From NCBI GenBank assembly GCA_965220505.1, contig CBDCQE010000001.1:1612001-1676000 (forward strand): a stretch of 64,000 nt of DNA, written 5' to 3'. This document shows positions 34,601 to 47,884 of the stretch, in pieces (position 1 is the first letter of the stretch; each line of letters begins with the position of its first letter). The stretch comes from Bin87 sp965220505 (GTDB lineage Bacteria > Chloroflexota > Dehalococcoidia > Lucifugimonadales > UBA3495). Made by a program: the position numbers and the translations under genes. Under the pieces are notes generated by a model. It was not told the origin of the DNA and searched no databases. It saw nothing but the letters and a program-made list of their open reading frames with translations.

Positions 34601-35343
34601 TGCCCTTCGGTTGGGAGCTTGTCGTCATCCTGGCAGCGCTGCTGCTGGGATCGTTCGTTTTCAGCGCCGTTGGTTTCGGGATGGCGCTCGCCATGGCGCC
34701 CATATTGCTGCTTATCCTGGCGCCCCGGCAGGTGGTGGTGCTGTCCAACGCGATGATCGTTGTGGCGACGGTATTGATCCTGTTGCAGACCTGGCGGGCG
34801 TTTCGCTGGCGGCAGTCGTGGCTGTTCATCGTTTCCGGCCTGCCGCCGGTGCCCCTGGGGGTGCTTCTGCTCAGCGTAGCGGCGCCTACCGCACTACGGC
34901 TATCCATTGTGAGCCTGATCCTGGTGATCGCCCTGCTCACGCTGTTCAATGTCCGGCTGCCCGCCGCTCGCACCAAGCGCGCCGCCGTCGGTTTCGGCTT
35001 TACGACCACGCTGTTGACCACGACGCTGAGCATCGGTGGCCCGGTCGCCGCCATATACGCAATCGAGCAGGACTGGCCCCGGGAGACCATGCGCGCGACC
35101 CTGGCTGTTTATTTCCTGCTGGCCGGTGTGCTGGGATTGGCGCTGTACTACCTGGTCGGCCTGATCCCCCAGGAGGTGGAGTTGGAAATGGCCATCGGGG
35201 TTCCGGTGGTCGTAATCGGCTCGACGCTGGGCGGATGGCTGGCCCGTCGCATGAGCCTGCGCATCTTCCGCTATGCCGTGCTTTTCGTCATCATCGGTGG
35301 CAGCACGTCACTGCTGATCCGGGAGATGGTGAGATTGATTTAG
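34600..35343 (+). CDS. TauE/SafE-family anion permease
   Basis: 247 aa, seven to eight membrane helices. The first helix pair reads FSAVGFGMALAMAPILLLIL, and a second copy of the motif occurs at TTTLLTTTLSIGGPVAAIYA, the two-repeat organisation of sulfite/organosulfonate exporters (PF01925). The start overlaps the stop of the AcoX-like gene by one base. Substrate unknown. Coupling to a NAD-kinase-like gene is not a standard pairing I recognise. Confidence 0.9.
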   Translation: MPFGWELVVILAALLLGSFVFSAVGFGMALAMAPILLLILAPRQVVVLSNAMIVVATVLILLQTWRAFRWRQSWLFIVSGLPPVPLGVLLLSVAAPTALRLSIVSLILVIALLTLFNVRLPAARTKRAAVGFGFTTTLLTTTLSIGGPVAAIYAIEQDWPRETMRATLAVYFLLAGVLGLALYYLVGLIPQEVELEMAIGVPVVVIGSTLGGWLARRMSLRIFRYAVLFVIIGGSTSLLIREMVRLI

Positions 35344-35366
35344 GGGCGAGCCTGCAACCCGCCCCT
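35342..35366. terminator. Bidirectional hairpin between tauE-like gene and trxB
   Basis: AGGGGCG at 35342-35348 pairs with CGCCCCT at 35360-35366 across an 11-nt loop. It stands between two convergent genes. There is no U-run, so it may act with Rho or as a simple stop for both. Confidence 0.5.
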
Positions 35367-35400
35367 GCAATCTGCGTCCACAGCGGATTTCTGCGCCGGC

Positions 35401-36321
35401 TTACGAGGACAGATCGTGGAAAGCGGCCAAAGCGGCCGTGATCCCGTCCCCCACCGCGGCTCCGAGTTGCCTGGTGGATTCCGCCCGCGCGTCGCCGCAC
35501 ACGTAGACCCGGGGGATGTTGGTCCTCATGTGCAGATCACTTCGGATGTGGCCCAGCTCATCCATATCGAGCTGGTCCTTGAAAGCCTCGGTATTCGGGT
35601 GAAAACCGACGTAGACGAAGGCGGCAGCGGTCGGGTAGTCGTACACCTCGTCCGTCTTGAGGTTCTTGACCCGGGCCGCCTCCAGCACGTCGTTGCCAAC
35701 GAACTCCTCTACGACATGGCTCCACAGCCATTTGTACTTGGGGTTGGAGAAGGCGCGATCCTGCAGCACCTTGGTGGCGCGAAGCTCATCCCGGCGGTGG
35801 ATTATGGTCACTGAGTTGCAGATGCCAGTCAGGTAGTAGCTTTCGTCCATGGCGGAGTCGCCACCGCCGACAACCACCACGTCCTGACCCCGGAAGAAGT
35901 TCCCGTCACAAACCGCGCAATAGGAAACCCCGCGCCCGCCGAACTCGTCCTCGCCGGGGACCCCCAGCTTGTTGTGCGAACCACCGGTCGCGATGATCAG
36001 CGCCCGCGCGGTGAAATCGCCTTCCGAAGTCCGGACCAGTTTCCGGTCCTCGTACAGGTTTTCTACGCCTTCGATCTCGGCAAATTCCGTCTTGGCGCCG
36101 AACCTTTCGGCCTGGTTGTACATCTCATCCGCCAGCGCCTGCCCCTTCACACCCTCCCGAAATCCCGGATAGTTCTCGATCTCGTCGGTGATCAAAAGCT
36201 GCCCGCCCGGGCCGATGCTCTCGATCATCAGCGTACTGAGCATCGCGCGGGTCGAATAGAGCCCCGCCGACAAACCGGCCGCACCGGCGCCAAGGATGAC
36301 AACGTCGTAGTCGTTGGACAT
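35401..36321 (-). CDS. trxB: Thioredoxin reductase
   Basis: 306 aa, usual length. N-terminal FAD motif VVILGAGAAGLSAGLYSTRA, the redox-active CAVCDG, and the NADPH site VVVGGGDSAMDES. The C-terminal FAD contact is VYVCGDARA, followed by QLGAAVGDGITAA. It reduces thioredoxin with NADPH in the cytoplasm. Next to the epimerase on the same strand (16 bp apart). Confidence 0.95.
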   Translation of the reverse strand: MSNDYDVVILGAGAAGLSAGLYSTRAMLSTLMIESIGPGGQLLITDEIENYPGFREGVKGQALADEMYNQAERFGAKTEFAEIEGVENLYEDRKLVRTSEGDFTARALIIATGGSHNKLGVPGEDEFGGRGVSYCAVCDGNFFRGQDVVVVGGGDSAMDESYYLTGICNSVTIIHRRDELRATKVLQDRAFSNPKYKWLWSHVVEEFVGNDVLEAARVKNLKTDEVYDYPTAAAFVYVGFHPNTEAFKDQLDMDELGHIRSDLHMRTNIPRVYVCGDARAESTRQLGAAVGDGITAALAAFHDLSS

Positions 36322-36337
36322 CTAAGGGATCCCTCCT

Positions 36338-37387
36338 TTACCTGTTGGATCCGTTGCCAGCGGCTGGCACCGGGTTGACGTGATGCCGCCGGCGCTCTGC
36401 CGCAGGTCCCACGCGGTTGGCGCGCTGCGAAAGCGACGCCCTCACGTACTCCACCGAACGTCGCAGCCCTTCGTCCAACGACACCTCAGGCGTCCACTTC
36501 AGCTCTTTTTCCGCGCGGGTAGAGTCCAGGGCAATGTGGAGCACCTCGCCGGTCCGCCGCGGCCGATAGTCCGGCTCCTGGTCAAATTCCGTGATTTCTT
36601 GGAGCATCTCGTAGATCCGCGCCACGCTGACCTGCTGCCCCGTGCCAATGTTGTACGTCCTGCCGTGCCCTTTGTTGATGGCTGCCAGGTTGGCCTGGAC
36701 GATGTCCGACACGTAGACAAAATCGCGTTCCTGCTGGCCGTCGCCATAGATGTGCGGTCTGCGCTCGCTGAGCATCATTCCGGTGAAGATGGCGATGACG
36801 CCGGCCTCGCCATCAGGATTTTGTCCTGGCCCGTAAACGTTAGCATACCGAAGGATCGTGTAGTCCAACCCGTAGGTCTCGTTGAATAGCTCCAGGTACT
36901 GCTCGCCGACGTACTTGGACAGGGCATAAGGAGTCAGCGGGTTGACCGGCGTGTCCTCGTCACAGGGAATCGTCTCCGGATTGCCATAGATAGCGCCGCC
37001 GGTGGACGAAAAGATGAACTTCTCCACGCCTTCGCCGGCGGCGGCCGCAATCAGCCGGATCGTCCCCATGACGTTGGCGTCAGCGTCGGCCACCGGATCA
37101 ATGGCTGACTGACGGACGCTGCTCTGGGCCGCCAGATGAAACACGATCTCCGGTCGTTCCCGCTGGACGATTTGATTCAGCCGGGCATCGTTGAGCTCCG
37201 CATGGTAGAAGGTCGCCTGGTGGTTCACGTTGCGCAGTTGGCCGCTGCTGAGATTGTCCACCACCGCCACGTCGTATCCGTTGTCCAACAACCCGTCAAC
37301 CAGGTGCGAGCCGATGAAACCGGCCCCTCCAGTCACTAGCGCTTTGGTCCGTCGTGTCAAGTTGTTACGTCCGTTGCGTTCGATCAT
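36338..37387 (-). CDS. NAD-dependent sugar-nucleotide epimerase/dehydratase (UDP-glucose 4-epimerase-like)
   Basis: 349 aa, extended short-chain dehydrogenase. NAD motif VTGGAGFIGSHLVDGLLD (about 19-36), catalytic YALSKYVGEQYLELF with Tyr-x-x-x-Lys, and the Ser/Thr of FSSTGGAIYG. The sequence VVDNLSSGQLRNVN fits UDP-glucose/UDP-N-acetylglucosamine 4-epimerases (GalE-like, WbpP group). The product probably feeds cell-surface sugars. It is not next to a sugar cluster here. Confidence 0.9.
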   Translation of the reverse strand: MIERNGRNNLTRRTKALVTGGAGFIGSHLVDGLLDNGYDVAVVDNLSSGQLRNVNHQATFYHAELNDARLNQIVQRERPEIVFHLAAQSSVRQSAIDPVADADANVMGTIRLIAAAAGEGVEKFIFSSTGGAIYGNPETIPCDEDTPVNPLTPYALSKYVGEQYLELFNETYGLDYTILRYANVYGPGQNPDGEAGVIAIFTGMMLSERRPHIYGDGQQERDFVYVSDIVQANLAAINKGHGRTYNIGTGQQVSVARIYEMLQEITEFDQEPDYRPRRTGEVLHIALDSTRAEKELKWTPEVSLDEGLRRSVEYVRASLSQRANRVGPAAERRRHHVNPVPAAGNGSNR

Positions 37388-37586
37388 TCTGATCGCAAAT
37401 CATCTGTTATCGTAATTCAAACCACAGCCACCGGCAACTGACGCCCTCCGCGGCGGGTGGCTTAATTTCCAAATGGCAATCGAGCCGATTCGCCGGCACC
37501 GGTCCCTGCCAGCGGCCTGCTTGTCCCGCCTCTGAATGCACGGGCACCGGTTTGTGGTTTAATGCGCAGTGAAAGAGAGGTGCGTT

Positions 37587-38261
37587 ATGGCCAAGAAAAA
37601 GGGTTCCGCCCTGCTGATCGTCTTTACCGACGTTGACATCGAAAACGACGCCGAATTCAATGCCTGGTACAACGAAGAACACGTGCCGGAACGCCTCAGC
37701 GCTCCCGGGTTCCTGGACGCCGCCCGCTATGAAGCGCTGCGCGGCGGTCCGCGTTACTTGGCCGTGTATGAACTGGAGTCCGCCGACGCGCTCCAAACCG
37801 ACGAATACCTGCGCATGAGCCAGAATCCGACGGATTGGACCAAGCGCATGTCGCCCAACGTCGTCGGCCGCGGCACGGTGCGCCTCGTCTGCACCCAGAT
37901 CTATCCGGAGGAAAGCGATCCACACACCCTGGGCAGAGGCATGGCGCCCGCCCTGCAGATCGGCCGGATGGATGTTCCCGCCGACATCGAAGCGAAGTAC
38001 AACGAGTACTACGACACGGTGCGTACCCCGGCCAACCTGCTGATTCCCGGCTGCCTTCACGTCCGCCGGTACCACGCGGTGGAGGGTGCTCCCAAGTACC
38101 TGACGATGTACGAATTCGAGCACGAAAAGGTGCCGGAAACCCTGGCCTGGGAGAACCAGCGTCGCCAGGACACCATGCACGAATATATCGGCGGCACCTA
38201 CGGCCACGCTCCGGGTTCGCCCGGTGTGTACCGCCGGGTCCAGCCGCCCCGCGCCTTCTGA
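37587..38261 (+). CDS. Two-repeat dimeric alpha-beta-barrel-like protein (DUF4286-type)
   Basis: 224 aa with two similar halves. The first half reads LLIVFTDVDIENDAEFNAWY, EEHVPERLSAPGFLDAARYE, RYLAVYELESADAL. The second reads VPADIEAKYNEYYDTVRTPA, LLIPGCLHVRRYHAVEG, PKYLTMYEFEHEKV. Both follow the ferredoxin-like pattern of stress-response/EthD-like barrels, each half with an H/T-x-P loop. Likely a small-molecule-binding or degradative enzyme. The ATG was chosen for GAGAGG 8 bp upstream. It precedes an LLM oxidoreductase on the same strand. Confidence 0.75.
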   Translation: MAKKKGSALLIVFTDVDIENDAEFNAWYNEEHVPERLSAPGFLDAARYEALRGGPRYLAVYELESADALQTDEYLRMSQNPTDWTKRMSPNVVGRGTVRLVCTQIYPEESDPHTLGRGMAPALQIGRMDVPADIEAKYNEYYDTVRTPANLLIPGCLHVRRYHAVEGAPKYLTMYEFEHEKVPETLAWENQRRQDTMHEYIGGTYGHAPGSPGVYRRVQPPRAF

Positions 38262-38347
38262 CCGAAAAGCGATTCAGCGGGCCTGCGTGTTAGAATGGCG
38301 CAGCCACAGGCCACTGATCTTCCAACAGCCATTTGAGGAGGCAATCG

Positions 38348-39514
38348 ATGAACGCTCCGGCCCGAATGAAATTTGGCGTGTTTATGGCTCCGTTCCACCG
38401 GGTCGGCGAGAACCCCACGCTGGCCCTGGAGCGTGACCTCGAACTCCTCCAGTGGCTGGATCATCTGGGCTACGACGAAGCCTGGATCGGCGAACACCAC
38501 AGCGCCGGGTGGGAGACTATCGCCTCTCCGGAAGTGTTCATGGCCACCGCAGCCGAGCGCACCCGCAACCTCCGTCTGGGCACCGGCGTGGTCAGCCTTC
38601 CCTATCACCATCCCTACATGGTCGCCAACCGCATGGTCCTCCTGGATCACCTCACCCGCGGGCGCGTGATGCTGGGAGTTGGCCCCGGCGCCCTGGCCTC
38701 TGATGCCTACATGTTCGGTATCGATCCGGCCCGCCAGCGCGAGATGATGGACGAGTCCCTGGGGGCCATCAAACGGCTGATGGACAGCGACGAACCCTAC
38801 ACCTACACGAGCGACTGGTTCGAGTTGCACGACGCCCATCTGCAGTTGCGTCCCTACCAGCAGCCCTTCCCCTTGGTCGTTGCATCGGTACAGTCGCCGG
38901 CCGGGGTGACCACGGCGGGCAAGTACGGCGCCGGCGTCATCTCTCTCAGCGTCCCCCGCGACATGGTGCGCTCCACCAGCCTCAAGGACCAGTGGGCCAT
39001 CGCCGAGGAGACCGCCGCAGAGCACGGACAAACCGTAAAACGTTCGGAATGGCGCCTCTCCGTCGGCGTCCATCTGGCGGATTCCAAGAAGCAGGCCCAG
39101 GAGGACATCCGGGAAGGCTCGGCCCGCGTCGTCACCGAGTACTTTGGCAATACCCTCGGTCACGAGGTTCCTGACGTCCCCCGCGACCAGATCGTCGACT
39201 TCATGACGGACAACAAGCAGTGGATCGTGGGCACGCCGGACGACTGCATCCAGCGTATCAACGAACTTCAGGAGATATCTGGAGGTTTTGGCGGCCTACT
39301 GGTCCGGGTTGAGGACTGGGCTCCCCGGGACAAACTCCATCGTTCCTACGAGCTGCTGGCCCGGTACGTCATGCCCCAATTCCAGGGCACCCTGTCCGGC
39401 ATACAGACTTCCCAGCAGTGGGCGTCGAACCTCCGCGACACCCTCCAGGTCAACCGCCGCGCCGGCCTCGACCGCGCCACCCAGGCCTACGAGGAGAGCC
39501 GCCAGCGCAGTTGA
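38348..39514 (+). CDS. LLM-class flavin-dependent oxidoreductase
   Basis: 388 aa. Bacterial-luciferase-like TIM barrel: FGVFMAPFHRVGENPTLALE, WIGEHHSAGWETIASPEVFM, LRLGTGVVSLPYHHPYMVAN, GRVMLGVGPGALASDAYMFG. It takes reduced FMN or F420 as cosubstrate; which one cannot be told by eye. The ATG has a strong GAGGAGG upstream, and an extended -10 TGTTAGAAT (38288-38296) may be its promoter. Substrates of this group are often monooxygenated small organics (alkanesulfonates, ketones). Ends before a clear terminator. Confidence 0.92.
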   Translation: MNAPARMKFGVFMAPFHRVGENPTLALERDLELLQWLDHLGYDEAWIGEHHSAGWETIASPEVFMATAAERTRNLRLGTGVVSLPYHHPYMVANRMVLLDHLTRGRVMLGVGPGALASDAYMFGIDPARQREMMDESLGAIKRLMDSDEPYTYTSDWFELHDAHLQLRPYQQPFPLVVASVQSPAGVTTAGKYGAGVISLSVPRDMVRSTSLKDQWAIAEETAAEHGQTVKRSEWRLSVGVHLADSKKQAQEDIREGSARVVTEYFGNTLGHEVPDVPRDQIVDFMTDNKQWIVGTPDDCIQRINELQEISGGFGGLLVRVEDWAPRDKLHRSYELLARYVMPQFQGTLSGIQTSQQWASNLRDTLQVNRRAGLDRATQAYEESRQRS

Positions 39515-39541
39515 TCTGGTTCTTATTGCGACCGACCATCA

Positions 39542-39575
39542 AAGGGCGGCCCGGTGGGTCGCCCTTGTCATTTTT
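39542..39575 (+). terminator. Intrinsic terminator after the LLM oxidoreductase
   Basis: AAGGGCG (39542-39548) pairs with CGCCCTT (39560-39566) around an 11-nt loop and is followed by GTCATTTTT. It lies 28 bp beyond the stop codon on the plus strand. Confidence 0.75.
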
Positions 39576-39746
39576 GGCATTGCCCCGTGACCTCCTGCCG
39601 GATTTGTGCTCCGGTATTCGCGCTGGCGGCTATGCGCGCGCAATCCAGACCGCCAAGCCCGCGCTCGGCCATCCGATTGGAGCGACGTCGGAAAAGCAAC
39701 GCTGCCGCCGCGGGTATCAATATGACGGCCTGATCGTGCGCCGGGT

Positions 39747-39752
39747 TATAAT
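39747..39752 (+). promoter_or_regulatory. -10 element of the pyk promoter
   Basis: Perfect TATAAT, 40 bp upstream of the pyruvate kinase ATG, in the gap after the LLM terminator. The upstream hexamer ATGACG with about 18-19 bp spacing is a possible weak -35. Confidence 0.5.
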
Positions 39753-39791
39753 GGGCCAAAGAAAGAGGATCATGGAGCAGAGGTAGATGTT

Positions 39792-41246
39792 ATGCGCAAG
39801 ACCAAGATTATCGCCACCATAGGCCCAGCATCCCGGTCCCCGGAAATCCTGGACCGCCTCGTCGGCGCCGGCATGGACGTCGCCCGTCTCAACTTCTCTC
39901 ACGGGACGCTGGAAGAGCACGCCGAAGTCATTGCCAATGTACGGACGGCATCCGCAAAGCACAACCGGCCTGTGGCCGTCCTGCAGGACCTGGGCGGCAA
40001 CAAGTTCCGCCTGGGCAACATGGAGGAGCCGGCGCAATTGAACTTTGGCGACGAAGTTTCCATCGTCAACGAACCGTCCTCCGTTTCTCCGTACCTTCTT
40101 CCTTTCCCGGAACCCGAGATCCTGCGCAGCATGCGTCCCGGAAATCTAGTGTATATCTCCGATGGTACGGTGTGCCTGGAGGTCCTGGAAGTAACCCAGG
40201 AGCTCGAAGTCAAAACCCATGTCCGCAACGGTGGCAATCTCTCTTCGTTCAAGGGGGTCAACCTGCCTGACGTGCCCATCGACATGCCGGTGATTACGGA
40301 GAGCGACAAGATCGCCCTGCAGTTCGGCGTCGATCAGGAAGTGGACTGGGTCGCCCTGTCCTTCGTGCGCACCGGCGAGGATGTCCGGTATGCCCGGGCC
40401 TATCTCAACCAGTTGGGCAGTCGCGCCCCGGTGATGGCGAAGCTTGAACGCCGAGAGTGCATCGCCAATCTGGATGAGATCCTGGCGGAAGTGGACGGCA
40501 TCATGGTTGCGCGCGGCGACCTCGGGGTGGAGATGCCCATGGAAGAGGTTCCGGTAATCCAGAAGGACATGGTGACCAAAGCCAACCGGGCCGGGCGCAT
40601 CTCGTCGGTAGCTACCCAGATGCTGAGGTCAATGGTCAACTCCCCCACGCCGACGCGAGCCGAGGTATCCGATATTGCCAACGCTGTGCTGGACGGTTGC
40701 GATTCCATCCTGCTGTCCGACGAAATCGCGGTGGGTTCGTACCCGGTTGAGGCGGTCCGAATCGCAGACGCCGCGATCGCCCAGGCCGAAAAGATGTACC
40801 ATTACTATTCGGAGTTCCCCCAACGGGACCAGACCCAGTCGGTGACATGGGGCGCGACCCAGCTGGCCAAGTCGCTCAACGCCAAGCCCATCGTGATCAC
40901 GAGCACCGGCCGAGCCGCCTACGAGATGTCGCGCTTCCGGCCGGAGAACGACATCATTGTGTTCTCCCACGACGCAGCCGTACAGCGTCGGGTGTGCATG
41001 GCTTGGGGCCTCAATCCCAAGGGTGTCATCCCCGCCGAGCCGGACGTGGCGAAGCTGGTCACCATGCTGGTCGACGCGGCCATGGCCACGGGCATGGTTT
41101 CGGAGCGGGACGTGGTCACCCTAGTTCACGGGTTCATGACCGGCGTAACCGGCACCACAAATACCATCCAGGTGCTGAACATCCAGGAATACTTGGACCA
41201 CATAGGTCGCAACGCCGTCGCCTCCGCCGCGCCGGACGCGATCTAA
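39792..41246 (+). CDS. pyk: Pyruvate kinase, divergent in conserved motifs
   Basis: 484 aa with the A, B and C domains. It transfers phosphate from PEP to ADP. Recognised by TKIIATIGPASRS, ARLNFSHG, the PEP/metal region AKLERREC (Lys) and DGIMVARGDLGVEMP, the ATQML segment, and the C-terminal GVTGTTNTIQVLNI. Several usually fixed motifs differ: GGNKFRLG in place of GPKIR-type, ATQMLRSM in place of ATQMLESM, and LLSDEIAVG in place of MLSGETAVG. The Lys and main metal-binding acids remain, so it is probably active but kinetically unusual. Confidence 0.92.
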   Translation: MRKTKIIATIGPASRSPEILDRLVGAGMDVARLNFSHGTLEEHAEVIANVRTASAKHNRPVAVLQDLGGNKFRLGNMEEPAQLNFGDEVSIVNEPSSVSPYLLPFPEPEILRSMRPGNLVYISDGTVCLEVLEVTQELEVKTHVRNGGNLSSFKGVNLPDVPIDMPVITESDKIALQFGVDQEVDWVALSFVRTGEDVRYARAYLNQLGSRAPVMAKLERRECIANLDEILAEVDGIMVARGDLGVEMPMEEVPVIQKDMVTKANRAGRISSVATQMLRSMVNSPTPTRAEVSDIANAVLDGCDSILLSDEIAVGSYPVEAVRIADAAIAQAEKMYHYYSEFPQRDQTQSVTWGATQLAKSLNAKPIVITSTGRAAYEMSRFRPENDIIVFSHDAAVQRRVCMAWGLNPKGVIPAEPDVAKLVTMLVDAAMATGMVSERDVVTLVHGFMTGVTGTTNTIQVLNIQEYLDHIGRNAVASAAPDAI

Positions 41247-41266
41247 CGCACGTGGGCGCCATTGAC

Positions 41267-41623
41267 ATGACTGAACAGGACTACGCCCAATGCGCTCGCA
41301 AATTCCTGGCCGACTCCGACCGGGAATTTGCTGACGGCGAACGGCAGCAGGCATCTGAGAAACTATACGGCGCGGCCAATGAGGCCCTGAGCGCAGTTGC
41401 CGTTTTGAGGGGTTGGAAATACCGAACTCATCGTGACATGAAAAACGCCAGCCAGCGCCTGGCGGAAGAGCACAATGAGCCCCTCTTTGTCGGCGGCTTT
41501 GCCGTCGCAGAGAAGTTTCACAAAAACTTTTTTCATGACGAGATGGAAGACTACGAGATTGAGGTCGACCGTCCCTATGTGCACTCGTTTGTCTATCGAG
41601 TGTTGGGGCTGATCGGGCAGTAA
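41267..41623 (+). CDS. PaREP1-like (HEPN-like) small protein
   Basis: 118 aa. All-helical, with REFADGERQQASEKLYGAAN, ALSAVAVLRGWKYRTHRDMK, and FHKNFFHDEMEDYEIEVDRP. These match the RGW-x-x-x-x-H and H+NF..-EM..-EIE spots of the duplicated PaREP1 genes at 28000-29077, but the proteins are otherwise quite different. The ATG follows the pyk stop by 20 bp. A GTG at 41252 is an alternative. It may be co-transcribed with pyk. A bidirectional hairpin follows. Function unknown. Confidence 0.65.
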   Translation: MTEQDYAQCARKFLADSDREFADGERQQASEKLYGAANEALSAVAVLRGWKYRTHRDMKNASQRLAEEHNEPLFVGGFAVAEKFHKNFFHDEMEDYEIEVDRPYVHSFVYRVLGLIGQ

Positions 41624-41628
41624 TGCGG

Positions 41629-41653
41629 AAGGGCGGGTCTAAAGCCCGCCCTT
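41629..41653. terminator. Bidirectional hairpin between the PaREP1-like gene and gltD
   Basis: AAGGGCGGG (41629-41637) pairs perfectly with CCCGCCCTT (41645-41653), a 9-bp stem with 7-nt loop, between two convergent genes. No U-run. Confidence 0.6.
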
Positions 41654-41679
41654 GGCAGATAAAGCGATTGTTACTGTTC

Positions 41680-43123
41680 CTATTCGTTGGCGGTCGACCT
41701 TGGCAAATGGGACACTCCCGATGACAAGTATTGGTCGACGCCACGCGCCACGTCGCGTCCCTCGGCAATCGCCCATACGACCAGCGACTGGCCGCGCACC
41801 ATGTCGCCGCCGGCGAAAATGCCCGGGATCGAGGTCATCTTGTTGTCGTCAACCTTGACGTTGCCTCTGCCGTCCAATTCAACCCCGAGTTGATCCAGCA
41901 TCCCGCCGTGTTCCGGGTGGAGGAAACCCATCGCCAGCAGCACCAGGTCGGCGTCCACGCTGAACTCGCTGCCCGGTACTTCGGCCATCTGGAAACGGCC
42001 GTTCTCGCCGCGAGTCCAGTCGACTCGGACGGCGTGCAGTTGGTTGACTTGCCCGTTCACGCCGGACAGTGACTTGGTAAGGATGTTGTAATCGCGGACC
42101 CCGCCTTCCTCGTGGGCGCCGGAAGTCCGGAGGATCATCGGCCAACGTGGCCACGGGTTGTCGTCCGGGCGGGTTTCGGGAGGCTCCGGCAACAACTCGA
42201 ACTGATGGACGATCTCGGCGCCCTGCCGGTGCGCGGTGCCCAGGCAGTCGGCGCCGGTGTCGCCTCCACCCAGGATAATGACCCGCTTTCCCTCGGCGCT
42301 GATCTGACCGTCGATGCTCTCCCCAGCCAACACGCGGTTTTGCTGTGGCAGATACTCCATTGCGAAGTGCACGCCGTCCAGCTCACGCCCGGGAACGTCC
42401 AGATCTCTAGCCTGGGTAGAGCCACCGGTCAGGCACACCGCGTCGTATTCTTCCAAAAGTTGCTGGGCCGGATAGTTCACGCCGACGTTGATGCCGGTGC
42501 GAAACTCGATGCCCTCTGCTTCCATCAACTGGACCCGGCGCTGCACCACCGACTTCTCCAACTTGAAATCGGGGATGCCCAGCATCAGCAGGCCGCCGAT
42601 GTAGTCGGCGCGCTCCAGCACAGTGACCGTATGCCCTGCCCGGTTCAGCTGCTGTGCGGCGGCCAACCCTGAGGGTCCGCTCCCGACCACGGCCACGGTT
42701 TTGCCGGTGCGCGTTTCGGGCGCCACTGCTTTGATCCACCCCTGCTCATAGCCCCGGTCGCTGATTTCTTTCTCGATGTATTCGATAGTGACTGGATCGG
42801 CATTGATGCTGAGCACGCAGGACGCTTCGCAAGGGGCAGGACAGATCCGACCCGTAAACTCCGGGAAGTTGTTGGTGCTGAGCAGGACTTCCAGCGCCCG
42901 TTCCCAATTCCCCAGGTACACCTGGTGGTTGAACTCGGGGATGACGTTCCCCAGGGGGCACCCCATGTGGCAGAAGGGTACCGCACAGTCCATGCAGCGA
43001 CCACCCTGTTCGGTCGCCTGCTGGTCGGACCAGCGGTGGTAGTACTCGCGATAATCCCCGACCCTTTCTGACGGTGGCCGTCGCTCCGGCGGGGTCCGCC
43101 CGAACTCGACAAAACCGGTGACT

Positions 43124-43131
<8 letters not shown>
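41680..43131 (-). CDS. gltD: Glutamate synthase small subunit (beta)
   Basis: 483 aa. It transfers electrons from NADPH to the large subunit. The N-terminal iron-sulfur region shows CMDCAVPFCHMGCPLGN and CPAPCEASC. The FAD site is VAVVGSGPSGLAAAQQLNRA, the NADPH site VIILGGGDTGADCLGTA. The C-terminal FAD contact is GIFAGGDMVRG. The start overlaps the end of gltB by 8 bp. Acts with GltB to make two glutamates from glutamine and 2-oxoglutarate. Confidence 0.96.
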
Positions 43132-47671
<4,540 letters not shown>

Positions 47672-47775
47672 GGCTGCACCGTACGGTCGCTGGGACAATG
47701 AAAAAGCCGCCAGCTGTGCCGAAAGCCACTCCCGACATCAGGCTCGTGGACTTTCTTGCTGCTGGCAAAATTAGT

Positions 47776-47793
47776 TTGTGTAATATATCACAA
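47776..47793. promoter_or_regulatory. CRP/FNR-like palindrome over the gltB promoter
   Basis: TTGTGTAATATATCACAA, a near-perfect dyad whose core TGTGT-N6-TCACA matches the CRP-type TGTGA-N6-TCACA at nine of ten positions. It covers the -10 of the gltB promoter, a position expected for repression, and lies about 92 bp upstream of rsfS on the other strand. The regulator is not identified in this window. Confidence 0.5.
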
Positions 47794-47809
47794 TTGCCGG
47801 GGATTGCAA
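47782..47809 (-). promoter_or_regulatory. Promoter of gltBD
   Basis: On the minus strand, TTGCAA (47804-47809), 16-bp spacer, TATATT (47782-47787), preceded by TGTGA. About 110 nt of leader before the gltB ATG at 47671. Confidence 0.6.
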
Positions 47810-47884
47810 GGCAAACCGCCGCCGGCCTATACTCCCGCAACACCCCTCCGTGTGGTTCACAAACCAACCTGCAAAAGCACTCAA

